A DNA stretch of 64,000 nt from Paracoccaceae bacterium (GCA_020832445.1 JAFIEO010000042.1:28703-92702), one strand, 5' to 3'. Positions 26,189 through 36,284 are shown, counted from the first letter of the stretch. Numbers and translations are program-made. Notes: generated from the letters alone by a model not told the origin.

Positions 26189-27466
26189 ATGACACACGGT
26201 TCCAAGACCGATATCTATTCACGCCGCGAATCGCAGGCACGCAGCTATTGCCGTGCTTTTCCGGTGACATTTACCAAGGCGCAGAACGCCACCATGACCG
26301 ATTCCGACGGGCGCAGCTACACCGACTTTCTGGCGGGCTGCTCGTCGTTGAATTACGGGCATAACGACCCCGACATGAAATCCGCGCTTGTCGATCATAT
26401 CAGCCGTGATGGCGTGACCCATGGTCTGGATATGCACACCGATGCGAAAGCCGATTTTCTGGAAGCGTTCGAGCGTTTGATTCTGGAACCGCGCGGTATG
26501 GACTACAAGTTCATGTTTACCGGACCCACCGGCACAAACGCGGTCGAGGCAGCGATGAAGCTGGCGCGCAAGACGACGGGGCGTGAAACGATTATTGCCT
26601 TTACCAACGGGTTTCATGGCATGACCATGGGCGCGCTGGCTGCAACCGGCAATGCCGGCAAGCGGGCAGGCGCGGGCATGTCCTTGTCGGGCGTGGTGCG
26701 CATGCCATTCGAGGGGGCTATGGAAGGCGTTGATTCGCTGGCCCTGATCCGCGCTATGGTGGAAAACCCCTCCAGCGGGATTGATGCACCTGCCGCGTTC
26801 CTGATCGAACCCGTCCAGGGCGAAGGCGGCCTGAACGCGGCCAGCACCGAATTCCTGAAGGGTCTGCAAGCGCTGGCGCGTGAACATGGCGCGCTTGTCA
26901 TCATGGATGACATTCAGGCAGGGATTGGTCGCACCGGGCCATTCTTCAGCTTTGAAGGGATGGGCATTCAGCCTGACCTGATCCCGCTGGCAAAATCGCT
27001 GTCGGGGATGGGTCTGCCCTTCGCTGGCCTGCTGATCCGCCCTGATCTGGATGTGTGGAAGCCTGCCGAACATAACGGTACTTTCCGCGGCAACAACCAT
27101 GCCTTTGTGACGGCGCGTGTGGCACTGGAAAAATTCTGGTCCAATGATGCGTTCCAGCGCCAGACTGAAGCGAAATCCGCTTTTCTGACCGAACGTCTGC
27201 GCGCGATTGCCGCCCATGTTCCGGGGGCCACCCTGAAAGGGCGCGGCATGATGCAGGGTGTTGATGTCGGCAGTGGTGACATGGCGGCGGCCATTTGTGC
27301 TGCCTGCTTTGAACAAGGGCTGATCATTGAAACATCGGGCGCCCATGACGAAGTGGTCAAGGTTCTGGCCCCGCTGACCATTCCGCAGGATCAATTCTCG
27401 GCTGGTCTTGATATTCTTGAAGCGGCCGTTCAGGCACAAATCAGTCAAAAAATTGCAGCGGAGTAA
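26189..27466 (+). CDS. ectB: L-2,4-diaminobutyrate transaminase
   Basis: A 425-residue class III aminotransferase that makes 2,4-diaminobutyrate from aspartate semialdehyde with glutamate as donor, the first ectoine step. The PLP lysine is K269 in LIPLAKSLSGMGLPFAGLLI, preceded by the Asp motif VIMDDIQAGIGRTG. The N-terminus (YSRRESQARSYCRAFPVTF) is characteristic of EctB. It follows ectA by 55 bases and precedes ectC by 6. Confidence 0.97.
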   Translation: MTHGSKTDIYSRRESQARSYCRAFPVTFTKAQNATMTDSDGRSYTDFLAGCSSLNYGHNDPDMKSALVDHISRDGVTHGLDMHTDAKADFLEAFERLILEPRGMDYKFMFTGPTGTNAVEAAMKLARKTTGRETIIAFTNGFHGMTMGALAATGNAGKRAGAGMSLSGVVRMPFEGAMEGVDSLALIRAMVENPSSGIDAPAAFLIEPVQGEGGLNAASTEFLKGLQALAREHGALVIMDDIQAGIGRTGPFFSFEGMGIQPDLIPLAKSLSGMGLPFAGLLIRPDLDVWKPAEHNGTFRGNNHAFVTARVALEKFWSNDAFQRQTEAKSAFLTERLRAIAAHVPGATLKGRGMMQGVDVGSGDMAAAICAACFEQGLIIETSGAHDEVVKVLAPLTIPQDQFSAGLDILEAAVQAQISQKIAAE

Positions 27467-27472
27467 GCAGGC

Positions 27473-27859
27473 ATGATCATTCGTGACTTTCACAAAGAAA
27501 AGACAACCGACCGGCGCGTAGGCGCCCAGCAATGGGAGTCGGTTCGTCTGTTGCTGGCCGATGACGGGATGGGGTTTTCGTTCCACATCACCACCATCGC
27601 AGCGGGTAGTGAACATACCTTCCATTACAAGAACCACTTTGAAAGTGTGTATTGCGTAGCTGGCGAAGGCAGCATTGAAGATCTTGCCACAGGCGAAGTG
27701 CATGAATTGCGCCCCGGTGTCATGTATGCGCTGGATCAGCATGACAAGCACACATTGCGTTGCAAGACCGAAATGGTCTTTGCGTGCTGCTTCAACCCGC
27801 CTGTGACAGGCAAGGAAGTGCACCGCGAAGACGGGTCCTACGCGCTGGAAAATTCCTGA
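27473..27859 (+). CDS. ectC: L-ectoine synthase
   Basis: A 128-residue cupin that cyclises N-gamma-acetyldiaminobutyrate to ectoine. The iron ligands known from characterised EctC proteins align at Glu57, Tyr85 and His93 (NHFESVYC and YALDQHDKH). The C-terminus [16 protein letters not shown] is diagnostic. No ectD hydroxylase gene is nearby, so hydroxyectoine production is not indicated here. Confidence 0.97.
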   Translation: MIIRDFHKEKTTDRRVGAQQWESVRLLLADDGMGFSFHITTIAAGSEHTFHYKNHFESVYCVAGEGSIEDLATGEVHELRPGVMYALDQHDKHTLRCKTEMVFACCFNPPVTGKEVHREDGSYALENS

Positions 27860-27902
27860 ACCAAAGGCGGGCAGGGGTGAAAAGCGACCTGCCCAAATCC
27901 CC

Positions 27903-29345
27903 ATGACTCACACTGTTGAGAAAATCGGCGGCACTTGTATGAGCCGCGCGCGCGAATTGCTTGATACGCTTTATGTTGGCAACCGCGATCAAGGCGCAAT
28001 CTATAACCGCGTTTTTGTCGTGTCGGCATTTGGTGGTATTACCAATATGCTGCTGGAACATAAAAAGACCGGATCGCCCGGTGTTTACGCCCGTTTTGCC
28101 CATGATGACAGCGGTGCGGGCTGGGGCGATGCGTTGCGCGACACCGCCGCGCGCATGTGCGAAATCCACGGCGAGATTCTGGACCATGACGGCGACCGCG
28201 AACGCGCCGACGCATTCGTGCGCGACCGAATCGAGGGGGCGCGCGCCTGTTTGCTGGATTTGCAGCGCCTTGGGTCATACGGCCATTTCCGTATAGACCA
28301 GCAAATGCAGACTGTGCGCGAACTTCTGTCCGGGATGGGCGAGGCGCATTCCGCCTTTGTGACCGCATTGCTGCTGCAACGCCACAGCGTCAATGCCCGC
28401 TTTGTCGATCTGTCCGGCTGGCGCGATGACAGCAATCCCGATCTGGCCACGCGCTTGAACAACGCAATGGAAGGTATAGATCTTGCGTCTGAACTTCCCA
28501 TTGTAACGGGCTATGCCCATTGCAGCGAGGGGCTGATGCGCGAATATGATCGCGGCTATTCCGAAGTTGTGTTTGCCCATCTGGCCGCCCAGACCGGCGC
28601 GGCGGAAGCGATTATCCACAAGGAATTCCACCTGTCATCGGCTGACCCCAAGATTGTGGGCGAAGAAAACACCCGCAAAATCGGCCGCACCAGCTATGAC
28701 GTGGCGGATCAGTTATCCAATCTGGGGATGGAAGCGATCCACCCGAATGCCGCGCGCGTGTTACGCCGCGCCGATGTGCCCTTACGCGTGAAACATGCGT
28801 TTGAACCCGAAGATCCCGGCACGCTGATTGGTCCCGACGGGGGCAGCGCGGGGCGTGTGGAAATGGTCACCGGCCTTGGTGTGCATGCGTTTGAAGTGCA
28901 TGAACCCGATATGGTCGGCGTCAAGGGCTATGATGCCTGCATTCTGGATGCGCTGGCGCGTCACAATATCTGGATTGTGTCAAAACATTCCAACGCCAAC
29001 ACGATCACGCATTATCTTAGCGGGTCACTGAAGGCCATCCGCCGTGTTGAACGTGACATCATGAAAACTTATCCCAATGCCGAAGTGACGGCGCGGCCCT
29101 TGGCTATGGTGTCGGTCATCGGGTCGGATTTAAGCGAGATTTCGGTGCTGGCGCGGGGGCTGGGCGCGCTGGAAGATGCCGGCATCAAGGCACTGGCCGC
29201 CCAGCAAGGCCTGCGCCGTGTCGAGGTGCAGTTCCTGTTGCCGCGCGACAGCAAGGACGAAGCGATCAAGGTGTTGCATCACGCCATGGTCACCGAGGCA
29301 GAGGATACACCTGCCAAGGTTACCGCACCGCGCAAGGCAGCTTGA
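27903..29345 (+). CDS. ask: Ectoine-specific aspartate kinase (Ask_Ect)
   Basis: A 480-residue aspartokinase of the Ask_Ect subgroup, which phosphorylates aspartate to feed ectoine synthesis and usually escapes the feedback control of the biosynthetic aspartokinase. It starts TVEKIGGTCMSRARELLDTL, with the kinase signature KIGGT, and ends with ACT-type regulatory repeats (ALAMVSVIGSDLSEISVL-like region around 395-415). It is the last gene of the ect operon, 43 bases after ectC, and is followed by a strong terminator. Confidence 0.93.
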   Translation: MTHTVEKIGGTCMSRARELLDTLYVGNRDQGAIYNRVFVVSAFGGITNMLLEHKKTGSPGVYARFAHDDSGAGWGDALRDTAARMCEIHGEILDHDGDRERADAFVRDRIEGARACLLDLQRLGSYGHFRIDQQMQTVRELLSGMGEAHSAFVTALLLQRHSVNARFVDLSGWRDDSNPDLATRLNNAMEGIDLASELPIVTGYAHCSEGLMREYDRGYSEVVFAHLAAQTGAAEAIIHKEFHLSSADPKIVGEENTRKIGRTSYDVADQLSNLGMEAIHPNAARVLRRADVPLRVKHAFEPEDPGTLIGPDGGSAGRVEMVTGLGVHAFEVHEPDMVGVKGYDACILDALARHNIWIVSKHSNANTITHYLSGSLKAIRRVERDIMKTYPNAEVTARPLAMVSVIGSDLSEISVLARGLGALEDAGIKALAAQQGLRRVEVQFLLPRDSKDEAIKVLHHAMVTEAEDTPAKVTAPRKAA

Positions 29346-29372
29346 AGCAACGATTATCCGTGAGCGCCATTT

Positions 29373-29403
29373 AGGCCCGCAACCATGCTGTTGCGGGCCT
29401 TTT
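29373..29403 (+). terminator. Rho-independent terminator of the ectoine operon
   Basis: AGGCCCGCAAC (29373-29383) pairs perfectly with GTTGCGGGCCT (29390-29400) around CATGCT and ends in TTTT. It lies between ask and the converging lpxD gene. Confidence 0.92.
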
Positions 29404-29407
29404 GCTG

Positions 29408-30499
29408 TCATCCTTTGCGGTCCGGTCCGAAAACGGCGTCCTGCAATTTGGCGACATTGGCAACCAGCCGGGGCAGGCGGCGGATGATCTTGCGGATTTC
29501 CAGCTGCGTTTCCAGCTTGGTGGCCGGATCGCCCAACACTGCGCGCCCTGCGGGGACATTGGTGAACACGCGGCTGGCCCCGCCCACAATCGCATCATCG
29601 CCCACGAAGATATTGTCATTCACCGCAACCTTGCCCGCCAGCAGGACACGGTTGCCAATGCGCGCGGACCCTGCAACGCCTGCCATGCCGCACATCATGC
29701 AATCTTCGCCCATCTGGACATTATGGCCGATCTGGCAAACCGAATCTATTTTGGTGCCCGACCCGATGACCGTATCGCGGATGGTGCCGCGGTCGATGGA
29801 CGAATTCGCGCCCAGTTCCACATCATCGCCAATGCGCACCGCGCCCAGTGACTGGATGCGGTGCCATTTTTGCGCGCGCACCTGCCGTTCCCCCGACAGG
29901 CTGGCGCGCACATCTTCCGCGCCGGACGGCTCTGGCGTCACAAAACTGAACCCGCAGCCGCCCACGACGCAATTTGGCTGGCCGATGAAGCGCGCGCCAA
30001 TGACCACACGCGCGCCAATACGCGCCCCTGCATGCAATATGACATCTGCGCCGATCACCGCATCCTCGGCCACAGTTACATTCGGGGCAATGCGGGCGTT
30101 GGGGCCAATGACGGCGCGCGCGCCGATGCTGGTAAAGGGGCCGATGCAGGCCCCGTCTGCAACCTGCGCTGTGGCATGAATGAAAGATTGCGGGTGAATG
30201 CCCGTGCCAAAATCATAACCCGGGTCCAGAAATTCGGCAATTCCTGCCATAGCCCAACGGGGGCGCGGCGCGAAAATCGCGGCTTTCAGCCCCATGGCCT
30301 GCCAGTCAGCGCCGTCCCACAAGATTGCGGCCTGTGCCTGCCCTTGCGCCAGTCCTGCGGCATATTTCGGGTCCATCGCCATGGCCAGCGCGTCCGGCCC
30401 TGCCTGTGCAGGTTCGGCCGCATGGGTGATGGTCAGATCAAGCGCCCCTTCGGCGCGCAGCCCCAGTGCCCTGGCAAGTTCCGCGATGGTATGGGACAT
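29408..30499 (-). CDS. lpxD: UDP-3-O-acylglucosamine N-acyltransferase
   Basis: A 363-residue LpxD that adds the N-linked hydroxyacyl chain to UDP-3-O-acylglucosamine in lipid A synthesis. An N-terminal uridine-binding domain (1-100) is followed by hexapeptide repeats of a left-handed beta helix (110-320; for example CIGPFTSIGARAVIGPNARI). The catalytic His is in IGHNVQMGEDC. ATG 30499 has GGAG upstream; a very long open frame continues past it through the divergent gene and is not coding. The gene stands alone, away from any lpxA/fabZ cluster. Confidence 0.93.
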   Translation of the reverse strand: MSHTIAELARALGLRAEGALDLTITHAAEPAQAGPDALAMAMDPKYAAGLAQGQAQAAILWDGADWQAMGLKAAIFAPRPRWAMAGIAEFLDPGYDFGTGIHPQSFIHATAQVADGACIGPFTSIGARAVIGPNARIAPNVTVAEDAVIGADVILHAGARIGARVVIGARFIGQPNCVVGGCGFSFVTPEPSGAEDVRASLSGERQVRAQKWHRIQSLGAVRIGDDVELGANSSIDRGTIRDTVIGSGTKIDSVCQIGHNVQMGEDCMMCGMAGVAGSARIGNRVLLAGKVAVNDNIFVGDDAIVGGASRVFTNVPAGRAVLGDPATKLETQLEIRKIIRRLPRLVANVAKLQDAVFGPDRKG

Positions 30500-30658
30500 G
30501 ACGACAACTCCGCATAATTGGTCCAGACCCTTGCATACCGAAACCCTGCAACGGGGACCAGCCCCGTGCGTGCGCCCCATACGCGTGCTGTGCGTGTATC
30601 GTGGGGCTTGCCCTGAAGGCCGATTCCTGACAGTTGAATTGCACGAAAGGAACCCGTC

Positions 30659-31021
30659 ATGCCCGATACCCCCGTTCCCCCGCCCGAAAAGCCCAAACGC
30701 CCGCAACAGGTCTATACGCTGCTTGTCGAACTGGGGCATATGCCCGGCGACAAACTGCCCAAAGGGGCCACTGGCGCGGGGCTTCTGGTCTATGCCACAG
30801 GCGTGGACGAGGCAGAGGCCGTGCGCGAAACCGTGGCCGTGCTGAAGCAGGCCGATTTGCGCCCGCTGGATGTGACAAGCTATGGCACGCTGGATGAACG
30901 CCTTGCCGCAGGCGATGAGGTGCCACAGGAAGAACGCGATCTGATGGCGCGCGCATTGGCTGAAAATGCCGTAATTGTCGCGCAGAAAACATGGTTCAAC
31001 GATGCAGATGAAAATGACTGA
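30659..31021 (+). CDS. Conserved hypothetical protein upstream of dapE
   Basis: A 120-residue acidic protein with a proline-rich start ([20 protein letters not shown]) and an alpha/beta pattern that includes [20 protein letters not shown]. No signal peptide or membrane segment. AAAGGAA precedes ATG 30659. The stop overlaps the dapE start, so it is likely coupled to lysine/diaminopimelate synthesis, but no function is recognised. Confidence 0.78.
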   Translation: MPDTPVPPPEKPKRPQQVYTLLVELGHMPGDKLPKGATGAGLLVYATGVDEAEAVRETVAVLKQADLRPLDVTSYGTLDERLAAGDEVPQEERDLMARALAENAVIVAQKTWFNDADEND

Positions 31022-32162
31022 CACACTTTGCCCCGTTTCACTGACGCAAGACCTGGTGCGTTGCCCGTCCATCACCCCCGAAGAAGGGGGCGCGCTGCAA
31101 TTGCTGCAATCGGTATTGGAGGGGGCAGGGTTCACCTGCATCCGCGTCGACCGCAACGGCACGCCCAATCTGTTCGCACGCTGGGGCGCGCGGGGGCATC
31201 CGCGCAGCCTTGGGTTTAACGGGCATACGGATGTTGTGCCGCTGGGAAACCCTGACGACTGGACCCGCGCGCCTTTTGGCGGCGAAAGCGATGCAGGCCG
31301 CATCTGGGGGCGCGGTGCATGTGACATGAAATCGGGCGTTGCGGCCTTTGTCGCGGCGGCGGTGGATTTCGTGCGCACCACGCCGCCGGACGGGGCCGTG
31401 ATCGTGACAATCACCGGCGATGAAGAGGGGCCAAGTCAGGACGGCACCGTGGCCCTTCTGGACTGGATGGCCCCGCGCGGAGAGGCAATGTCGGCCTGTA
31501 TCGTGGGCGAACCCACCTGCCCGAATACGATGGGCGAGATGATCAAGATCGGGCGGCGCGGGTCCATGACGGCGCATGTGGTGGCGCGCGGGCGGCAGGG
31601 GCATGCAGCCTATCCGCATAAGGCCGCCAACCCGTTGCCGGTTCTGGTGCGCTATCTGGACCGGCTGGCCCGTCATGAGTTGGACCGCGGCACCGACCAT
31701 TTCGACCCGTCCACGCTGGCGCTGACAACCATAGATGTGGGCAATCCGGCATCGAATGTGATCCCTGCGCAAGGGCGCGCGACGCTGAACATCCGTTTCA
31801 ATGATCTGCACACAGGTGCAAGCCTGTCGGACTGGTTGCGCGATGTGGCGCGCGATGTCTGCGCAGGCACAGATGTGACGCTGCATCTGGACTTCCACAT
31901 TTCCGGCGAAAGTTTTCTGACCCCGCCGGGGCCGTTGTCGGATATGGTGGCGCAGGCGGTGACGGATGAATGCGGGATTGTGCCCGTGCTGTCCACATCG
32001 GGCGGCACGTCGGATGCGCGGTTCATCAAGGACCATTGCCCTGTGGTGGAATTCGGCCTTGTGGGCACATCCATGCATCAGGTTGATGAATACGCCGAGA
32101 TTGACCAGATACACCAGCTAAAAGCCGTCTATAGTCGTATCTTGCAGGCGTATTTCGCATGA
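31014..32162 (+). CDS. dapE: Succinyl-diaminopimelate desuccinylase
   Basis: A 382-residue M20 metallohydrolase that releases diaminopimelate for lysine and peptidoglycan. Metal-site motifs are present: [29 protein letters not shown] with the catalytic Glu, VGEPT, and a C-terminal [12 protein letters not shown] 31014 starts the conserved [11 protein letters not shown]; two earlier ATGs (31002, 31008) are possible. The gene overlaps both neighbours by a few bases, forming a tight three-gene unit with the GNAT gene. Confidence 0.96.
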   Translation: MTDTLCPVSLTQDLVRCPSITPEEGGALQLLQSVLEGAGFTCIRVDRNGTPNLFARWGARGHPRSLGFNGHTDVVPLGNPDDWTRAPFGGESDAGRIWGRGACDMKSGVAAFVAAAVDFVRTTPPDGAVIVTITGDEEGPSQDGTVALLDWMAPRGEAMSACIVGEPTCPNTMGEMIKIGRRGSMTAHVVARGRQGHAAYPHKAANPLPVLVRYLDRLARHELDRGTDHFDPSTLALTTIDVGNPASNVIPAQGRATLNIRFNDLHTGASLSDWLRDVARDVCAGTDVTLHLDFHISGESFLTPPGPLSDMVAQAVTDECGIVPVLSTSGGTSDARFIKDHCPVVEFGLVGTSMHQVDEYAEIDQIHQLKAVYSRILQAYFA

Positions 32163-32581
32163 CATTATCCATTGCCCTGACAGAAGACATCGCCACCTGC
32201 CACGCCTTGCGCCGCGCTGTGTTTATCGAAGAACAGGGTGTGTCCGTGATTGAGGAAGTGGACGGGCGCGATGCGCAGGCGCTGCATATTCTGGCGCACA
32301 AGGACGGGCAGGCGGTCGGCTGCGCGCGTATTCTTGTGGCGGGCGCAACAGGCAAGATCGGGCGTGTGTGCGTGCTGGCACAGATGCGCGGGCAGGGCGT
32401 TGGCGTTGCGCTTATTGAGGCCGCGCTGGATTGCCTGCGCCAGATTGACGGGGTCACACAGGCCAGACTGGGTGCGCAGATCCACGCAATCGGGTTTTAT
32501 GAACGGCTGGGGTTTAACGTCGATGGACCGGAATATCTGGATGCGGGGATTGCGCATCGGGATATGGTGCGGCCAGTGTGA
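32159..32581 (+). CDS. GNAT N-acetyltransferase (ElaA-like)
   Basis: A 140-residue acetyltransferase that starts inside the dapE stop (ATGA at 32159-32162). [20 protein letters not shown] is typical of the ElaA/GNAT subgroup, and [11 protein letters not shown] is the acetyl-CoA loop. Substrate unknown; the tight overlap with dapE suggests coexpression. Confidence 0.88.
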   Translation: MTLSIALTEDIATCHALRRAVFIEEQGVSVIEEVDGRDAQALHILAHKDGQAVGCARILVAGATGKIGRVCVLAQMRGQGVGVALIEAALDCLRQIDGVTQARLGAQIHAIGFYERLGFNVDGPEYLDAGIAHRDMVRPV

Positions 32582-32641
32582 CCGGCGGTTGTGATCGGAA
32601 TGCGCCGTGACGGCACAGATGGCGCGTGCTAAAGGGGGCAA

Positions 32642-32767
32642 ATGACACGCTTTGCATCCCGCCTTGGCCCGCGCCCGTTCCGCCCCGCCCACCCACCCCA
32701 GGCAGGGGTTGCACCCCTGCCTTGCGCAACGCGCGCGGGCCAACCTGAACCCAGGGGATTTGCATGA
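32642..32767 (+). CDS. Possible 41-codon leader ORF overlapping the rnr start
   Basis: The frame reads MTRFASRLGPRPFRPAHPPQ and ends EPRGFA, with TGA overlapping the rnr ATG (ATGA at 32764-32767). AAAGGGGG lies 3-5 bases before ATG 32642. It is rich in Pro, Arg and Ala and contains a perfect 9-bp hairpin. This could be a short translated leader that couples or controls rnr translation, or a chance frame in GC-rich DNA. Confidence 0.35.
   Translation: MTRFASRLGPRPFRPAHPPQAGVAPLPCATRAGQPEPRGFA
32701..32721. promoter_or_regulatory. Hairpin in the rnr leader
   Basis: GGCAGGGGT (32701-32709) and ACCCCTGCC (32713-32721) form a perfect 9-bp stem with a 3-base loop, about 45 bases before the rnr start and inside the possible leader ORF. 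No T-run follows. Confidence 0.5.
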
Positions 32768-35013
32768 AACAGCTACCCGGACTGGACCAGTTGCGCGCGT
32801 GGATCGCGGAAAACCCCGGCGCCAGCAAGCGCGACATTGCCAAAGCGTTCGACATAAAGGGCGGCGCGAAGATCGACCTGAAAGCCATGCTGCGCGAGTT
32901 GGAGGGCGAGGGCGTTTTGCCGCGCCGCCGGTCCAAAGGCGGCACAGGCGCGTTGCCCCCTGTGACGGTGCTGGAAATTCTGGCCCCTGATGCGCAGGGC
33001 GATCTGTTCGCGCGCGCGGTCGAATGGCGCAGCGGCGGCCCTGCACCGCGCATCCTGTTTCTGACCCGCAGCGATGACCCCGCCTTGGGCGAAGGGGACC
33101 GCGTACTGGCGCGGATCGAGGCCATTCGCGGCCCTGACTACGACTATCAGGCCCGCCTGATGCGCAAGATCGGGACCAACCCGTCGCGCATTCTGGGTGT
33201 GTTCCGCAAATCGGCCGAAGGCGGGCGCGTTGTGCCCATCGACAAGGGCGCAGACCGTGACTGGCGTGTGTCGGCCCATGATACTGAGGGCGCGCAGGAT
33301 GGCGAGCTGGTTCATGCCGAACCGCTGGGCAAGGGACGTTTCGGCCCGCCTGCTGCGCGTATTATCGCGCGTCTGGGCGACCCGACCGCGCCCAAGGCCG
33401 TGTCGCTGATTGCCATTCATCAGCATGGCATCCGCGATGCCTTCCCCGACGCAGTGATTGCCGAGGCCGACCAAGCCAAACCGGCAGGGCTGTCTGGCCG
33501 TCGGGATCTGCGCGATCTGGATCTGATGACCATCGACCCGTGGGATGCGCGTGATCATGATGATGCGATCATGGCCAGCGCGGACCCTGACCCCGAAAAT
33601 GCGGGCGGCTATATTCTGTGGGTGGCCATCGCGGATGTCGCGGCCTATGTGCGCCCCGGTTCCGAACTGGACCGTGAAGCGCGCAGGCGCGGCAATTCCA
33701 CATATTTCCCCGACCGTGTTGTGCCCATGCTGCCAGACATTCTGTCAGGCGATCTGTGTTCGCTGCATGAAGGGGTGGACCGGCCCTGCATGGCGCTGCG
33801 CATGGTGATTGACGCGCAGGGCAACAAGCTGACGCATGATTTCCACCGCGCGATCATGCGCTCGCGTGCGTCGCTGACCTATGAGCAAGCGCAGGCCGCA
33901 GATGACGGGCAACTGGACGACGCGACCACGCCATTGGCGGACGGGTTGCGCGACCTGTTTGGCGCATATCGCGCGTTACGCCGCGCGCGCGACCACCGCC
34001 AGCCGCTGGATATTGATCTGCCCGAACGCCAGATCGTGCTGTCGGATGAAGGGCGCGTGACATCTGTGGCGTTCAAGGAACGGTTTGATGCGCATCGTCT
34101 GGTCGAGGATTTCATGGTCCTTGCCAATGTAGCCGCCGCCGAAACCCTGCGCGAAAAAGGGTCGGCGCTGCTCTACCGTGTGCATGAGGAACCGAGCCCC
34201 GAAAAAATGGAATCGCTGCGCGAACTGGCGCGGGAATCAGGCTTTGCGCTGGCTAAGGGGCAGGTGCTGAAAACCCGCCATTTCAACCAGTTGCTGGCAC
34301 AGGCCGAAGGCACCGAATTTGACGAATTGATCAATATGGCCACGCTGCGGTCGATGACTCAGGCCTATTACAATGCGCAGAATTTTGGGCATTTCGGGCT
34401 GGCCTTGCGCGAATATGCGCATTTCACATCGCCTATCCGGCGCTATGCGGACCTGATCGTGCACCGCGCGCTGATTGCGGCGCATAACTGGGGTGATGAC
34501 GGGCTGACGCCATGGGACGTGGACCATCTGGATGAAACCGCCAAAGCCATATCCGAGGCAGAACGCCGGTCCATGGCGGCAGAACGCGACACGGCAGACC
34601 GCTATCTGGCAGCATTTCTGGCCGAACGGGTTGGCGCGGAATTTACCGGCCGTGTGTCGGGCGTTGCGCGCTTCGGCGTGTTTGTGAAGCTTGATGAAAC
34701 CGGCGCGGACGGGCTGGTGCCCATTCGCGCCATCGGCGATGAATATTTCCGCCATGACCCCGAAACACAGGTGCTGGAAGGCGAGCGCACGGGCTTTCGC
34801 ATCGGTCTGGGCCAGCGTGTGAAGGTCAAACTGGCAGAGGCCGAACCCGTGACCGGCGGGCTGGCACTGGAACTGCTGGAGGTCGAGGGCGAAGCCCCCG
34901 CGCGCAACCCGCGTGGCGGCCGTGGTCGTGGCCGTCCCGTGCGGCGCGCGGTCGGCAAACGCAAAGGCGCGGATGCAAAAGCCCGCAAGAAGATCAAGCG
35001 CACCCGCGGTTGA
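32764..35013 (+). CDS. rnr: Ribonuclease R
   Basis: A 749-residue processive 3'-5' exoribonuclease that degrades structured RNA. There is an N-terminal helix-turn-helix-like region (1-60: WIAENPGASKRDIAKAF), cold-shock domains, and the RNB catalytic domain with the metal-binding aspartates in TIDPWDARDHDDAI (about 255-268). A C-terminal S1 domain (about 620-708) precedes a very basic tail rich in Arg, Gly and Lys (710-749). AGGGGA precedes ATG 32764. Confidence 0.95.
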   Translation: MKQLPGLDQLRAWIAENPGASKRDIAKAFDIKGGAKIDLKAMLRELEGEGVLPRRRSKGGTGALPPVTVLEILAPDAQGDLFARAVEWRSGGPAPRILFLTRSDDPALGEGDRVLARIEAIRGPDYDYQARLMRKIGTNPSRILGVFRKSAEGGRVVPIDKGADRDWRVSAHDTEGAQDGELVHAEPLGKGRFGPPAARIIARLGDPTAPKAVSLIAIHQHGIRDAFPDAVIAEADQAKPAGLSGRRDLRDLDLMTIDPWDARDHDDAIMASADPDPENAGGYILWVAIADVAAYVRPGSELDREARRRGNSTYFPDRVVPMLPDILSGDLCSLHEGVDRPCMALRMVIDAQGNKLTHDFHRAIMRSRASLTYEQAQAADDGQLDDATTPLADGLRDLFGAYRALRRARDHRQPLDIDLPERQIVLSDEGRVTSVAFKERFDAHRLVEDFMVLANVAAAETLREKGSALLYRVHEEPSPEKMESLRELARESGFALAKGQVLKTRHFNQLLAQAEGTEFDELINMATLRSMTQAYYNAQNFGHFGLALREYAHFTSPIRRYADLIVHRALIAAHNWGDDGLTPWDVDHLDETAKAISEAERRSMAAERDTADRYLAAFLAERVGAEFTGRVSGVARFGVFVKLDETGADGLVPIRAIGDEYFRHDPETQVLEGERTGFRIGLGQRVKVKLAEAEPVTGGLALELLEVEGEAPARNPRGGRGRGRPVRRAVGKRKGADAKARKKIKRTRG

Positions 35014-35108
35014 CGCGCGGGACGCTGCGTCACATCTGTTGGTGATGGATTGCGATCCCGCCACGCCCTAGACTGCATGCCAAGGCGGCATTCAATCGGG
35101 GGGAAGTG

Positions 35109-36284
35109 ATGGACGATATTGTTATTCTGGGCAGCGCACGCACGGCCATTGGCACGTTCGGGGGCGCGCTTGCGGGGCTGACACCTGTGGAACTGGGGCG
35201 CATTGTCGCCACGGAAGCCCTGTCGCGCGCGGGCGTCGCGGGGGAACAGATCGGCACTGTGGTGTTCGGCAATGTCATCGCCACCGAACCTGCCGATATG
35301 TATCTGTCGCGCCTTGCAGCCATGAAGGCGGGCGTGCCGGAAACTGTGCCCGCGATGAATGTGAACCGGTTATGCGGGTCCGGCGTGCAGGCCATCGTTT
35401 CGGGCATTCAGGCGCTGGCGCTGGGGGATGCAGATTTTGCGCTGGTGGGCGGGGCCGAGAGTATGAGCCGCGCCCCCTATATTCTGCCTGCGGCGCGGTT
35501 CGGGCAGAAAATGGGCGATGTGACTGGCACAGACATGATGCTGGGGGCGCTGAATTGCCCGTTTGGCACGGGCCATATGGGGGTGACCGCTGAAAATGTT
35601 GCGCGCGAATACGGCATTACCCGCGATATGCAGGATGCGTTTGCACTGGAAAGCCAGACCCGCGCCGCCCGCGCCATCGCTGCGGGGCATTTTGTCGGCC
35701 AGATCGCGCCCGTTACCGTAAAGTCGCGCAAGGGCGATGTGGTTTTCGACACGGATGAACACCCCAAGGCCACCACCGCAGACGCACTGGCAGCGCTGCG
35801 CCCGGCCTTTGCGAAGGACGGCACGGTTACGGCAGGAAATGCCAGCGGCATCAATGACGGCGCGGGCGCGCTGGTTCTGGCACGGGCAAGTGCCGCGCAG
35901 CATGCGGGGCTGAAACCGCTTGCGCGCATTACCGGCTACGCCCATGCAGGTGTGCGCCCTGATGTCATGGGAATAGGCCCTGTGCCTGCGGTTCAGGCGC
36001 TGTGTGCGCGTACCAATCTGGGCGTGGATGATTTCGACGTGATCGAATCGAACGAGGCATTTGCCGCGCAGGCCCTTGCGGTCAGTCAGGCCCTTGGGCT
36101 GGATCCTGCGCGTGTGAACGCAAATGGCGGGGCCATTGCGCTGGGGCATCCGGTGGGCGCGTCGGGGGCGATTATCACCATCAAGGCGCTGCATGAACTG
36201 GCGCGCACTGGCGGGCAGCGCGCCCTTGTGACCATGTGTATCGGCGGCGGTCAGGGGATAGCGCTGGCGCTGGAACGCATCTGA
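35109..36284 (+). CDS. Thiolase (acetyl-CoA C-acetyltransferase family)
   Basis: A 391-residue thiolase that condenses or cleaves acyl-CoA units. Catalytic residues are Cys89 (NRLCGSGVQA), His in GGAIALGHPVGASG, and the second Cys in TMCIGGGQG. It resembles the biosynthetic acetoacetyl-CoA branch used in polyhydroxybutyrate metabolism, but phaB/phaC are not nearby, so substrate length is left open. GTG 35106 directly precedes ATG 35109; the ATG is chosen. Confidence 0.93.
   Translation: MDDIVILGSARTAIGTFGGALAGLTPVELGRIVATEALSRAGVAGEQIGTVVFGNVIATEPADMYLSRLAAMKAGVPETVPAMNVNRLCGSGVQAIVSGIQALALGDADFALVGGAESMSRAPYILPAARFGQKMGDVTGTDMMLGALNCPFGTGHMGVTAENVAREYGITRDMQDAFALESQTRAARAIAAGHFVGQIAPVTVKSRKGDVVFDTDEHPKATTADALAALRPAFAKDGTVTAGNASGINDGAGALVLARASAAQHAGLKPLARITGYAHAGVRPDVMGIGPVPAVQALCARTNLGVDDFDVIESNEAFAAQALAVSQALGLDPARVNANGGAIALGHPVGASGAIITIKALHELARTGGQRALVTMCIGGGQGIALALERI

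Noticed and set aside
26219..27904. A 561-codon minus-strand frame
   Set aside because: It is antisense to ectB and ectC, which are fully recognisable; no ribosome site or family features.
29408..31414. A 668-codon minus-strand frame covering lpxD and the region upstream
   Set aside because: Only the part from ATG 30499 is LpxD; the extension is antisense to the dapE gene and its upstream neighbour and lacks homology.
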